The notes under the pieces: model-generated
Databases searched by the model: none
What the model was told of the DNA's origin: nothing
Seen by the model: only the letters and a program-made list of their open reading frames with translations
Part shown: piece by piece, positions 33,099 through 41,633 of the stretch
How the letters are laid out: each line of letters opens with the position of its first letter
How positions within the stretch are numbered: the first letter of the stretch is position 1
Made by a program: the position numbers and the translations under genes
Source of the DNA: Actinomadura graeca
GTDB lineage: Bacteria; Actinomycetota; Actinomycetes; Streptosporangiales; Streptosporangiaceae
Length of the DNA: 64,000 nucleotides
Reading direction: 5' to 3'
NCBI RefSeq assembly: GCF_019175365.1
Contig: NZ_CP059572.1
Location: 1,922,001-1,986,000 of the forward strand

Positions 33099-34459
33099 CA
33101 AAGCTCCCCGGCCGCCGCGGATGCGGCGCGCACCGCCGCGGCGATGTCGGCGTCCCGCGCGGCCGGGACGGCGCGGAGGTCGAGCAGGCACCGGCCGTCC
33201 TCGACCCGTCCCATCACGGCGGGCGCCCCCCGCCTGAGACGGGCGGCATAGGGCTCCGGCAGGGACACGGCCGCGCTCGGCAGGACGACACCGGGCGCGC
33301 CGCCGCCCCCGACCGCGGCGTCGCTGTCCACCGCCCGCGCGTCGACGCCGTCTTGGCGGAGTGTCGCGGCGAGCCGTTCCGCACGGTCGCGCAGTGTCCG
33401 GACGTCCGCGTGCAGGGCCTCGTCGGTCGGGGTGCGCGGGCCGCGGAGCGTCGCCTCCAGCGCGGCGAGCGTCAGCTTGTCGACGCGCAGCGCGCGGGCC
33501 AGCGGATGCCGCGCGAGGCGCCGCACCAGGTCCGCGCGGCCGAGGATGATCCCGCACTGCGGGCCGCCGAGCAGCTTGTCGCCGCTCGCGGTGACGAGCC
33601 CGGCGCCGTTCGCGAGGCTGGTGGACGCGTCGGGCTCGTCCGGCAGGAGCGGTTCCGGCGCGAGCAGGCCGGAGCCGATGTCGGCGACGACCGGCACGCC
33701 CCGCTCCCGCAGCTCCGCCAGCCCGGCCAGCTCGGCGACGCCGGCCTCCCGCGTGAAGCCCGTCATGCGGAAGTTGGACGGGTGGACCTTGAGCACGAAG
33801 CCCGTCCCGTCCCCGGCCGCTTCCGCGTAGTCGGCGGGCGCGGTCCGGTTGGTGGTGCCGACCTCGCGCAGCCGCGCGCCGGTCGCGGCGAGCAGCTCCG
33901 GGATGCGGAAGCCGTCGCCGATCTCCACCATCTCGCCCCGGCTGACGATGATCTCCCGTCCCCCGGCGAGCGCGGTCGCGGCGAGCACGAGCGCCGCCGC
34001 GCCGTTGTTGACGACGTGCGCCGCCTCCGCGGCCGGCACCCGCTCCAGCAGCGCCGCCAGCGCCGACCGGCCGCGCCGCGCCCGCGCGCCCGTCGCGAGG
34101 TCGAGCTCGACGTCCGTGGCGCCGCAGGCCGCCAGCGCCGCCTCCCGCGCCGCCGCCGACAGCGGGGCGCGCCCCAGGTTGGTGTGCAGCAGGACGCCGG
34201 TCGCGTTGACCACCGGCCGCAGCCCCGACGCCGTCTCCGGCAGCGCCGCCACCGCCGAGTCCGCCACCGCGCCGGGCGGGATCTCCCCGGCCCGCGCGCG
34301 CCGCTGCGCCGCGACGACCGCCGCCTTGACGACCCCGCGGCCGAGCCGCCCGGCGGCCTCGCTGAGACGCGGATCGGCGAGCAGGACGTCCGTCCGCGCG
34401 ATCCGCCGCCGCCCGTCCTCCGCGACCGGCGCCACCTCACGATCCATGCCGTCCAGCAT
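33098..34459 (-). CDS. selA: L-seryl-tRNA(Sec) selenium transferase
   Basis: A 453-aa PLP enzyme that converts Ser-tRNA(Sec) to Sec-tRNA(Sec) using selenophosphate. Motifs: NATGVLLHTNLGRAPLS, VELDLATGARARRG, VNNGAAALVLAATAL, VHPSNFRMTGF, DIGSGLL and the PLP-lysine region SGDKLLGGPQCGI. First gene of selABD. ATGs at 34459 and 34447 are both possible; neither has a strong ribosome site. The tRNA(Sec) gene itself was not found in the window. Confidence 0.95.
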   Translation of the reverse strand: MLDGMDREVAPVAEDGRRRIARTDVLLADPRLSEAAGRLGRGVVKAAVVAAQRRARAGEIPPGAVADSAVAALPETASGLRPVVNATGVLLHTNLGRAPLSAAAREAALAACGATDVELDLATGARARRGRSALAALLERVPAAEAAHVVNNGAAALVLAATALAGGREIIVSRGEMVEIGDGFRIPELLAATGARLREVGTTNRTAPADYAEAAGDGTGFVLKVHPSNFRMTGFTREAGVAELAGLAELRERGVPVVADIGSGLLAPEPLLPDEPDASTSLANGAGLVTASGDKLLGGPQCGIILGRADLVRRLARHPLARALRVDKLTLAALEATLRGPRTPTDEALHADVRTLRDRAERLAATLRQDGVDARAVDSDAAVGGGGAPGVVLPSAAVSLPEPYAARLRRGAPAVMGRVEDGRCLLDLRAVPAARDADIAAAVRAASAAAGEL

Positions 34460-34490
34460 CGCATGGCGGGGACCCGGGCCCCGCGCGCGG

Positions 34491-35918
34491 TCAGTGCGCG
34501 CCGAGCAGGTCGGCGACCTCGGCGACGCCGTCCCGGATGGCGGTCGCGGTGAGGTCGCCGAAGCCGAGGACGAGCGCCGGTGGCTCGGCGGCCCCGGACG
34601 CGCGGTAGGTGCTCATCCCGTACAGGCCGACGAACCGCCTGCGCGCCGCGCCGACGATCTGCCGCTCGTCCGCGCCGGGCGGCAGGTGGGCGACGGCGTG
34701 GAACCCGGCGTCCAGGCCGGTCAGCGGGACGTCCGGCGCGTGCCGGGCGAGCGCCTCCACCAGCGCCGCGCGGCGCCCCGCGTAGACCGCGCGCATGTGC
34801 CGCAGGTGCCGCCCGTACCGGCCGGACTCGATGAGCGCGGCGAGCGCGAGCTGGTCGAGGACGGGCGAGCCGCGGTCGTCGAGCCGCTTGCTCTCGGCGA
34901 CCGCCCCGGCCAGCGAGGGCGGGCACAGGATCCAGCCGAGCCGGAGGGCGGGGGCCAGCGACTTGCTGACCGTGCCGAGCGCGACGACACGGCCGGGCGC
35001 GAGGCCCTGGAGGGCCCCGACGGGCTCGCGGTCGTAGCGGAACTCGGCGTCGTAGTCGTCCTCGACGATGACGGCGTTCCGCTCGCAGGCCCAGTCGGCG
35101 AGGGCGCGGCGGCGGTCCGGCGCGAGGACGACGCCGGTCGGCCACTGGTGGGCCGGGGTCACGACGACCGCGCGGGCGCCGGACGCGGCGAGCGCCGCCA
35201 CGTCCAGGCCGCCGCCGTCGACCGGCACGGGCACCGCCTCGACCCCGGCGCGGTCCGCCGCCGCCATGGTCGCGCCGTCGCCGTAACCGGGGTCCTCGAA
35301 GGCGACGCGGCGGACGCCCCGGCGGGCCAGGACGCCCAGCACGAGGTTGAGGCCCTGTGCGAACCCCGCGCAGGCCACGATGTTCTCGGGTTCGGCCACC
35401 GCGGCGCGGACCCGGCGCAGGTACCCGGCGAGGACGTCGCGGAACACCTCGCTCCCGCGCGGGTCGCCGTAACCGAACCCGGCGGCCGGCATCGTCCGCG
35501 CGGCCTCCCGCTGCGCCCAGGACCAGTCCCCGCGCGGGAAGGACGCGAGGTCGGGGACGCCCGCCGCGAAGTCGACGCGGAGACCCCGGACCGGAGGCAC
35601 CGCCGGAGGCGCCGGCGCGGTGCCCGCCCCGGGTTCCGTGTGGACGCGGACCGGCGCCACCCGCGTGGCCGAGCCCGTCCGGGCGCACAGGTAGCCCTCG
35701 GCGGTGAGCTGGCCGTAGCACTCCTGGACGAGGCCGCGGGAGACACCGAGCTGCCGTGCCAGTTCCCGGGACGACGGCAGCCGCTCCCCCGCCTTCAGCC
35801 GCCCGGTGCAGATCGCCTCCCGCAGCCCCGCCTCCAGCTGGCCGCGCAGCGTCCCGGTGGCGCCCCGGTCGAGGCGCAGCAGCAGCTCCGGCGGCGAACC
35901 GGCCCACTCGATCGCCAT
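34491..35918 (-). CDS. MocR-type (GntR-HTH/aminotransferase) regulator
   Basis: A 475-aa fusion. It has an N-terminal GntR winged HTH (LRGQLEAGLREAICTGRLKAGERLPSSRELARQLGVSRGLVQECY, residues about 23-70), a linker, and an aminotransferase fold-I domain that binds PLP (VACAGFAQGLNLVLGVL, DPGYGDG, TPAHQWPTGVVL, EDDYDAEFRYDREP, GTVSKSLAPALRLGW with the PLP Lys). Members control vitamin B6, GABA or taurine use and often the divergent gene. Here that is an MFS transporter with a 47-bp shared promoter. Confidence 0.93.
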   Translation of the reverse strand: MAIEWAGSPPELLLRLDRGATGTLRGQLEAGLREAICTGRLKAGERLPSSRELARQLGVSRGLVQECYGQLTAEGYLCARTGSATRVAPVRVHTEPGAGTAPAPPAVPPVRGLRVDFAAGVPDLASFPRGDWSWAQREAARTMPAAGFGYGDPRGSEVFRDVLAGYLRRVRAAVAEPENIVACAGFAQGLNLVLGVLARRGVRRVAFEDPGYGDGATMAAADRAGVEAVPVPVDGGGLDVAALAASGARAVVVTPAHQWPTGVVLAPDRRRALADWACERNAVIVEDDYDAEFRYDREPVGALQGLAPGRVVALGTVSKSLAPALRLGWILCPPSLAGAVAESKRLDDRGSPVLDQLALAALIESGRYGRHLRHMRAVYAGRRAALVEALARHAPDVPLTGLDAGFHAVAHLPPGADERQIVGAARRRFVGLYGMSTYRASGAAEPPALVLGFGDLTATAIRDGVAEVADLLGAH

Positions 35919-35952
35919 GGAAGTGGACCATACAGGAGGCCGCCTGCCGTCC

Positions 35953-35958
35953 TAGCGT
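35953..35958 (+). promoter_or_regulatory. -10 element of a probably leaderless MFS transcript
   Basis: TAGCGT fits the actinobacterial TAnnnT -10. It ends 7 bases before the ATG at 35966, so transcription would begin at or next to the start codon. No ribosome site is present. The -35 is unclear. Confidence 0.4.
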
Positions 35959-35965
35959 CGTCGGC

Positions 35966-37123
35966 ATGAGCGACGTACTCCTGGCCGCCCCGCCGGTCCC
36001 GGCGCACCGCCCGCGCCTGATGAGCAGGCCGCTGGCGCTGGTGTTCCTGTGCGCCTTCGGGACGATGACCGGCTTCTACCTCCTGCTGTCGGTGGTCCCC
36101 CTGTACGCGGCGTCCAGCGGGGCGGGCGGCGTCGCCGCGGGCCTCGCGACGGGCTCGCTGATGCTGTCGACGGTGGCGGCCGAGCTGGTCGTCCCGCGTC
36201 TGGTCACCCGGTACGGGTACCGGCCGGTCCTGGCGGGCGGGGTGCTGCTGCTCGGCCTTCCTCCGCTGGCGCTCCCGCTCTCGGCGGGCATGGGCGTGGT
36301 CGTGGCGGTCGGCCTGGTGCGCGGGCTGGGCTTCGCGGTCGCGGTGGTGGTCGCGGGCGCGCTGGTGGCGACGCTCGTCCCGGCGGAGCGGCGCGGCGAG
36401 GGTCTCGGCCTGTCCGGGATCGTCGTCGGCGTCCCGGCGGTGCTGGCGCTGCCGCTGGGAGTCTGGCTCGCCGGGCACACCGGCTTCACCTGCGTCTTCG
36501 TCGCGGGCTCGGCGGCCGCGCTGGCCGTGCTCCCGGCGGCGCTCGCCCTGCCCGGCCGTCCGCCCGAGTCCGCGTCCCGGCGGGCGCTCGGCGTGCTGGG
36601 CGGGCTGCGGTGCCCGGCGCTGCTGCGCCCGGCGGCGGCGTTCGCCGCGAGCGCGGCCGCGGCGGGCATCGTGGTCACCTTCCTGCCCGCCTCCGCCGGG
36701 GGCGCCGCCGCCGGGGCGCTGCTCGTCCAGGCCGCCGCGGCGACGGCGAGCCGCTGGTGGGCCGGGCGCTTCGGGGACCGGCACGGCGCGGGGCGGCTGC
36801 TCCTGCCGGGCCTGCTCGCCGCCGCGGCCGGGATGGGCGGCCTGGCCCTGCCGGGCGGCCCGGTCGTGACCGTGGCGTCGATGGCGCTGTTCGGGGCGGG
36901 CTTCGGGGTGATGCAGAACGCGAGCATCGCGGTGATGTACGACCGGGTGCCGGTCTCCGGGTACGGGGCGGTCAGCGCCGTGTGGAACCTCTCTTACGAC
37001 GGCGCGATGGGCGCCGGTGGCGCCGGGTTCGGGCTCGCCGCGGCCTGGGCGGGCTACCCGGCCGCGTTCGTGCTGACCGGCGCGGTGATGCTGCTCGCGC
37101 TGCCCCTGGCCCGCCGCGCCTGA
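35966..37123 (+). CDS. MFS transporter (drug/metabolite efflux type)
   Basis: A 385-aa, 12-helix major-facilitator protein, very Ala/Gly/Leu rich. The first helix carries LVFLCAFGTMTGFYLLLSVVPLYA, the loop 2-3 motif is LVTRYGYRPVLAGG, and the second half has RWWAGRFGDRHGAGRLL. It resembles small-molecule exporters of the YfcJ/arabinose-efflux group. It is divergent from the MocR regulator, which is its likely controller. Its last 70 bp overlap the convergent AfsR-like gene. Cargo unknown. Confidence 0.87.
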   Translation: MSDVLLAAPPVPAHRPRLMSRPLALVFLCAFGTMTGFYLLLSVVPLYAASSGAGGVAAGLATGSLMLSTVAAELVVPRLVTRYGYRPVLAGGVLLLGLPPLALPLSAGMGVVVAVGLVRGLGFAVAVVVAGALVATLVPAERRGEGLGLSGIVVGVPAVLALPLGVWLAGHTGFTCVFVAGSAAALAVLPAALALPGRPPESASRRALGVLGGLRCPALLRPAAAFAASAAAAGIVVTFLPASAGGAAAGALLVQAAAATASRWWAGRFGDRHGAGRLLLPGLLAAAAGMGGLALPGGPVVTVASMALFGAGFGVMQNASIAVMYDRVPVSGYGAVSAVWNLSYDGAMGAGGAGFGLAAAWAGYPAAFVLTGAVMLLALPLARRA

Positions 37124-40100
37124 GCGATCCGGGCGGTGATCCGGTCGACGTCGCCGCGTTCGGCGGGCGGCAGCGGCGCCCCCGCGGACGCGCGGCGGCC
37201 GGACGCGGCGTCCAGCGACCGCGCCGCGTCCTCGATCCGCCCGGCGAGCGCCTGCGCGCCCGCGGTGCCTTCGAGGGCGAGTGCCACGGCGCGCGGGTTG
37301 CCGGTGGCGCGGGCCGCCGCCAGCCCCTCGGCGTGCAGGGCGAGGGCACCGGCCGCGTCGCCGCGGAGCTCGGCGATGAACCCCAGCTCGGCCAGCAGGA
37401 ACGCCAGTCCGGGCGCGCCGTCGATGCCGCGGCACCAGTCCAGCCAGCCGCGCAGGCGCGTCTCCGCCTCCTCCAGGGCGCCGCGGCGGCGCGCCGCGAG
37501 TGCGAGGCCGACGTCGGCGAAGTGCTCCATCCGCCGGTGCGACTCGCGGACGGCGAGCAGCCTGGCGCGCTCGTGCAGGGCGTCGGCGCGCTCGTGGTCG
37601 CCGGTGAGCAGCGCGATCCGGCCGAGCCTGGACAGCGCGCCGGACACCTCCGTCCACAGGCCGAGCTCCTCGGCGTCGCGCAGGCCGCGCCCGTGCAGCC
37701 CGGCGGCGCGGTCATAGTCGCCGGTCACCTCCGCGACGAGGCCGAGCGTCCCGGTGGCCTGGAGGCGTCCCCAGCGGTCGCCCGCCGCGCCGAACAGCTC
37801 CAGGGACCGCTCGCCGTCGCGGCCCGCGGCGCCGAGGTCGCCCGCGACGACGGCCTGCGCGGCGCGGGTGGCGAGCGCCGCCGCCTCGCCCCAGCCGTCG
37901 CCGAGGGCACGGAACCCGGCGAGCGCCCGCCCGGTGAGGTCGCCGATCTCGGTGAGGTCGCCGAACCCGGCCCGGACCGAGCCGAGGAACCAAGCCGCCC
38001 ATGCCCTCCCCCACGGGTCACCGGCCTTGTCCGGCGCTGAGAGCCCGTCGAAGGCGGAGAGCGCGGCACGGCAGCGCTCGTCGCGGTCGGCGCCGTCACC
38101 GTCGAGCATGGTGAACCCGGTGTGCCAGGCCCGCGCCCTGGCCAGCGCGACGGGACTCCCTCCCGGGAGGGCCAGTGCCCGCTCCAGCGCGCGCCGGGCC
38201 TCGCTCACGCGGCCCCACAGGAACCAGGCCCAGCCCATGGCGTTGACCAGCCGCAGGGCCACGTCCGCGTCGCCGTGCTGGACGGCGGTGTCCAGCGCCG
38301 TCCTCAGGTTGGCCGTCTCCGCGCGCAGCCGCGCGAGGGCCTCGCGCTGGCCCGCACCGCGCAGGCGTGTTTCCAGGTGTTCGGCCAGGGTCGTGTAGTG
38401 GTGGACGTGGCGCCGCCGTGTCTCCTCGTACTCGCCCGCCTCGCGGAGCCGTTCGACGCAGTACGCGGCGACCGATTCCAGCAGCCGGTAGCGGGGACCT
38501 TCACCCACCACGACCAGCGACCGGTCCACCAGGCGCGCCAGCACGTCCAGGTCGCCGCCGCCCACCTCGGCGGCCGCGTCGAGGGTCGCGCCGCCCGCGT
38601 GGACGGCGAGGCGGCGCAGCGTCGCCCTCTCGGCCTCGTCCAGCGGCTCCCAGCTCCAGTCGATGACCGCGCGGAGCGTCCGCTGCCTGGCGGGGGCGTC
38701 CCGGGCGCCCGCCGACAGCAGCCGGAACCGGTCGTCCAGCCGCCGCGCCAACTCGTCGACGCCGAGCGCGCGGACGCGGGTGGCCGCCAGCTCCAGCGCG
38801 AGCGGAAGGCCGTCGAGCCGCGCGCAGATCACCGCCACGGCGCCGGACCCGGTCGCGTCGGCGGGGAAGCCGGGCGCCGCGTCCGCCGCCCGCGCCGCGA
38901 ACAGCTCCGCCGCGTCGGGCGCGGACAGCGGCGGGACGGTCCACAGCCGCTCCCCGGAGATGCCGAGCGGCTCCCGGCCCGTCGCGAGGACGCGCACGCC
39001 GGGGACGTCCCGCAGCAGCCCCGCGACCAGCCGGGCCACCCCCTCGACGGCGTGCTCGCAGTTGTCCAGGACGAGCAGGGCCCGCTTGCCGCGCAGCGCC
39101 TCCGCCAGCCGCCCGCCGGGGGTGCCCGGCGTCCCGGCGTCGTCGCGCAGGCCGAGCACGCCCGCGACCACCCCCGCCACGTCGTCGGCGGACGCGCCCG
39201 GCGGCGCGCCCTCGTCCAGCGGGACGAACCAGACACCGTCCGGATGGCGTCCCAGGACCCGCCCGGCCGCCGCCACCGCCAGCCGCGTCTTGCCGACGCC
39301 GCCCGGCCCGTGCAGGGTCAGCAGCCGCGCCCCGTCCAGCAGGCCCGTGATCTCGCGCAGCGCCGCGTCGCGGCCGATCAGCGGGGTCACCTCGGCGGGC
39401 AGGGCCGCCACCGGCGCGCGCGGGCCCTCGGCCGGGTCCTGGCGGAGGACGGCCCGGTGCAGGGCGGCGAGCGCCGGGCCCGGGTCGGCGCCCAGCTCGT
39501 CGCGCAGCCTGCGGCGGTGCTCGTCGTAGGCCGCGAGCGCCTCGGCCGGGCGGCCCGTCCGGTAGAGGGCGCGCATGTACGCCGCGCGGAGCCGCTCCCT
39601 CAGCGGATGCTCGTCCACGAGCCCGCGCAGCTCGGCGGCCAGGGACTCGTGCTCGCCGAGGTCCAGGCGCGCCTCGGCCCGCCCTTCCAGAGCCGCCAGG
39701 CGCAGGTCGTCCAGGCGGGCGGCCTCCGGCCCGGCGGACGCGGTGTCGGCGAAGCCCGCGTAGGCGGGGCCGCGCCACAGCCCGAGCGCCTCGTCCAGCA
39801 GGGCCGCGCGCTCCGCCGGATCGCCGGTCCCCGCGGCACGCGCGGCGAGGGCGGCGAAGCGCGCCGCGTCGTCGGGGCGGGCGTCCAGCCGGTACCCGGG
39901 CGGGCGCGACCGCACCAAGGCGCGGGCGCCCGGCTCGGCGTCCTCCAGAGTGCGGCGGAGCTGCGAGACGCGTGCCCGGAGCGTCGCCGCCGGGTCGGCG
40001 GGCAGCGCGCCGCCGCCCCACAGGTCGTCGATGAGCCGCCCGGACGGGACGGCGCGCCCGGCGTGCGCGAGCAGCGCGGCCAGCAGCGCGCGGACCTTCA

Positions 40101-40170
40101 GGTCGGCGACCTGGACCGGCGTGCCGTCCTCGGCCCGCACCTCCAGCGGGCCGAGCACCCCGAAGCGCAT
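37054..40170 (-). CDS. AfsR/SARP-like regulator with BTAD, NB-ARC and TPR domains
   Basis: A 1038-aa STAND-type regulator. OmpR-like winged DNA-binding domain at residues 1-95 (MRFGVLGPLEVRAEDGTPV, LIDDLWGG, LRARVSQLRRTLE). The BTAD helical domain spans 96-245 (LRERLRAAYMRALYRTGRPAEALAAYD). The NB-ARC ATPase has Walker A HGPGGVGKT (287-295) and Walker B ALLVLDNCEH. Winged-helix and TPR-like repeats fill the C-terminal half. Such proteins activate nearby metabolic genes when ATP or ligand binding opens them. It is divergent from the imine-reductase-like gene with a dyad between them. Its 3' end overlaps the MFS gene by 70 bp. Confidence 0.92.
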   Translation of the reverse strand: MRFGVLGPLEVRAEDGTPVQVADLKVRALLAALLAHAGRAVPSGRLIDDLWGGGALPADPAATLRARVSQLRRTLEDAEPGARALVRSRPPGYRLDARPDDAARFAALAARAAGTGDPAERAALLDEALGLWRGPAYAGFADTASAGPEAARLDDLRLAALEGRAEARLDLGEHESLAAELRGLVDEHPLRERLRAAYMRALYRTGRPAEALAAYDEHRRRLRDELGADPGPALAALHRAVLRQDPAEGPRAPVAALPAEVTPLIGRDAALREITGLLDGARLLTLHGPGGVGKTRLAVAAAGRVLGRHPDGVWFVPLDEGAPPGASADDVAGVVAGVLGLRDDAGTPGTPGGRLAEALRGKRALLVLDNCEHAVEGVARLVAGLLRDVPGVRVLATGREPLGISGERLWTVPPLSAPDAAELFAARAADAAPGFPADATGSGAVAVICARLDGLPLALELAATRVRALGVDELARRLDDRFRLLSAGARDAPARQRTLRAVIDWSWEPLDEAERATLRRLAVHAGGATLDAAAEVGGGDLDVLARLVDRSLVVVGEGPRYRLLESVAAYCVERLREAGEYEETRRRHVHHYTTLAEHLETRLRGAGQREALARLRAETANLRTALDTAVQHGDADVALRLVNAMGWAWFLWGRVSEARRALERALALPGGSPVALARARAWHTGFTMLDGDGADRDERCRAALSAFDGLSAPDKAGDPWGRAWAAWFLGSVRAGFGDLTEIGDLTGRALAGFRALGDGWGEAAALATRAAQAVVAGDLGAAGRDGERSLELFGAAGDRWGRLQATGTLGLVAEVTGDYDRAAGLHGRGLRDAEELGLWTEVSGALSRLGRIALLTGDHERADALHERARLLAVRESHRRMEHFADVGLALAARRRGALEEAETRLRGWLDWCRGIDGAPGLAFLLAELGFIAELRGDAAGALALHAEGLAAARATGNPRAVALALEGTAGAQALAGRIEDAARSLDAASGRRASAGAPLPPAERGDVDRITARIAQARRARGSASSITAPVSTNAAG

Positions 40171-40193
40171 ACCGCCACCGTAACGCCGCCCGA

Positions 40194-40209
40194 ACGGTTC
40201 CCGAACCGT
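40194..40209. promoter_or_regulatory. Dyad in the AfsR-like/imine reductase promoter
   Basis: ACGGTTC-CC-GAACCGT, perfect 7-bp arms, 24 bp upstream of the AfsR-like start and 51 bp upstream of the divergent gene. It is a candidate operator. SARP proteins usually bind direct repeats, so another regulator or autoregulation by a dimer are both possible. Confidence 0.5.
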
Positions 40210-40259
40210 CCCATCGCAGGCTGGCCCTGACCGGGATCGCACATCCAAGGAGACCCGAC

Positions 40260-41123
40260 ATGACCGACAAGACTCCCGTGACCGTCCTCGGGCTGGGACT
40301 GATGGGATCGGCCCTCGCCGAGGCACTGCTGGCGGCCGGGCACCCCGTCACCGTCTGGAACCGCACCCCCGCGAAGGCCGCGCCGCTGGTGGCCAAGGGT
40401 GCCGTCCAGGCGTCCGTCCCGGACGAGGCGCTCGCCGCGGGCCCGCTGGTGATCGTGTGCCTGTCCCTCTACTCCGACGCGGGGGACGTGCTCGCCGGCG
40501 CCAGCCTGACCGGGCGCACCGTCGTGCAGCTCACCAACGGCACGCCGCGCCAGGCCCGCGCCCTGGCCGAGACCGTCACCGGGCGAGACGGCCGGTACGT
40601 CGACGGCGGCATCATGGCCGTCCCGCAGATGATCGGAAAGCCCGGCGCGCTCATCCTCTACAGCGGCGACGAGGCGGCGTTCACCGAGCACCGCGACGTG
40701 CTCGCCGCCCTCGCCGAGCCACGCCACCTCGGCGGCGACCCGGGGCTGGCGCCGCTGTACGACCTGGCGCTGCTGGACGGCATGTACGGGATGCTCGCGG
40801 GCTTCTACCACGGGCTCGCGCTCGTCCGCTCCGAGAACGTCGAGGCCGCGGAGTTCACCCCGATGGCGGTCGCCTGGCTGACCGCGATGCTGCGCTCCCT
40901 GCCCGCGGGCGGCCGGGCCGTCGACACCGGCGAGTTCGGCACCGACGTCTCCAGCATCACCACCAGCCAGGTCGCCTTCCCCGGCCTGATCGAGACGTGC
41001 CGCGACCAGGGCGTGGACCCCTGGTACCTGCTCCCGCTGCGCGACCTGCTCGACCGCGCCGTGGCGGAGGGACACGGCTCCGACGGCCTCGCCCGGATGG
41101 TCACCCTGCTGGAACGGGGATAG
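40260..41123 (+). CDS. NAD(P)-binding oxidoreductase, imine reductase/6PGDH-like
   Basis: A 287-aa member of the beta-hydroxyacid dehydrogenase/imine reductase superfamily. N-terminal Rossmann motif VTVLGLGLMGSALAEALLAAGH, then VWNRTPAKA. Next comes LTNGTPRQARALAE, a substrate-loop region, and a C-terminal helical dimer domain (YDLALLDGMYGMLAGFYHGLAL). The Lys of true hydroxyacid dehydrogenases is absent from the long central helix, as in imine reductases. AAGGAG precedes the ATG by 8 bases. It is the likely target of the divergent AfsR-like regulator. Confidence 0.83.
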   Translation: MTDKTPVTVLGLGLMGSALAEALLAAGHPVTVWNRTPAKAAPLVAKGAVQASVPDEALAAGPLVIVCLSLYSDAGDVLAGASLTGRTVVQLTNGTPRQARALAETVTGRDGRYVDGGIMAVPQMIGKPGALILYSGDEAAFTEHRDVLAALAEPRHLGGDPGLAPLYDLALLDGMYGMLAGFYHGLALVRSENVEAAEFTPMAVAWLTAMLRSLPAGGRAVDTGEFGTDVSSITTSQVAFPGLIETCRDQGVDPWYLLPLRDLLDRAVAEGHGSDGLARMVTLLERG

Positions 41124-41139
41124 GCCGTCCGGTGGCCCA

Positions 41140-41185
41140 CCGGATCGCCCGGAAACCGGATCCCCCGGAACCGGATCGACCGGAA
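41140..41185. repeat. Tandem 15-16-bp repeat, three units
   Basis: Three head-to-tail units of the form CCGGATCnnCCGGAA lie directly after the imine-reductase-like gene. Each unit contains CCGG-rich self-complementary parts, so the array can fold and may act as a transcript end or protein site. Confidence 0.6.
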
Positions 41186-41225
41186 TGGGACCGCCGGGCC
41201 TCTCGCCATCCGAGATCACCGAGCG

Positions 41226-41231
41226 TATGAT
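41226..41231 (+). promoter_or_regulatory. -10 element candidate
   Basis: TATGAT, 36 bp before the ATG of the small membrane protein gene, fits the actinobacterial -10 consensus. The -35 is not clear. Confidence 0.4.
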
Positions 41232-41266
41232 CCGGATCACAGTTCCCGTGACCGGATCGGTGTTCC

Positions 41267-41593
41267 ATGTACGAGGCCGTCCCCCACCAGCCCGCCGCCC
41301 AGCCCGCCCCCGCCGCCCGTCCCGCCCTCGGCATCGGCCCCGACGGGACCTACACGCTCGGCGGCCAGATCGCCGCCTTCGTGCTCGGGCTCCTCACCAT
41401 GATCGTCTGCCTGCCGCTGGTGGTCGTGGCGGCGCTGCTGTACACCAGCGCCGAGAACCGCTTCGCCGAGCACGACCTCCGGCGCGGCCGCGTCCTCGTG
41501 ATCTGGTCGTGGCTCTGCATCACGGTGCTGCCGCTCCTCGTGACGGGCACCGTCCTGCTGATCGTGACCGTCATCAGGTCCGCCGTGGGATGA
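41267..41593 (+). CDS. Small two-helix membrane protein, unknown function
   Basis: A 108-aa protein with a Pro/Ala-rich cytoplasmic N-terminus ([14 protein letters not shown]), helix 1 ([25 protein letters not shown]), a charged loop ([15 protein letters not shown]) and helix 2 ([25 protein letters not shown]). Actinobacteria often encode such proteins; I do not recognise a specific family. No ribosome site is obvious. It stands alone between the repeat array and the luciferase-like gene. Confidence 0.7.
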   Translation: MYEAVPHQPAAQPAPAARPALGIGPDGTYTLGGQIAAFVLGLLTMIVCLPLVVVAALLYTSAENRFAEHDLRRGRVLVIWSWLCITVLPLLVTGTVLLIVTVIRSAVG

Positions 41594-41633
41594 CGCGGGA
41601 AGAGGACGGCGGGCGGGCCGGTTGTCACCCGTC

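Noticed and set aside
41243..41266. A fourth copy of the CCGGATC repeat before the small membrane gene
   Set aside because: Only a partial match (ACCGGATCGG) outside the regular array; chance cannot be excluded.
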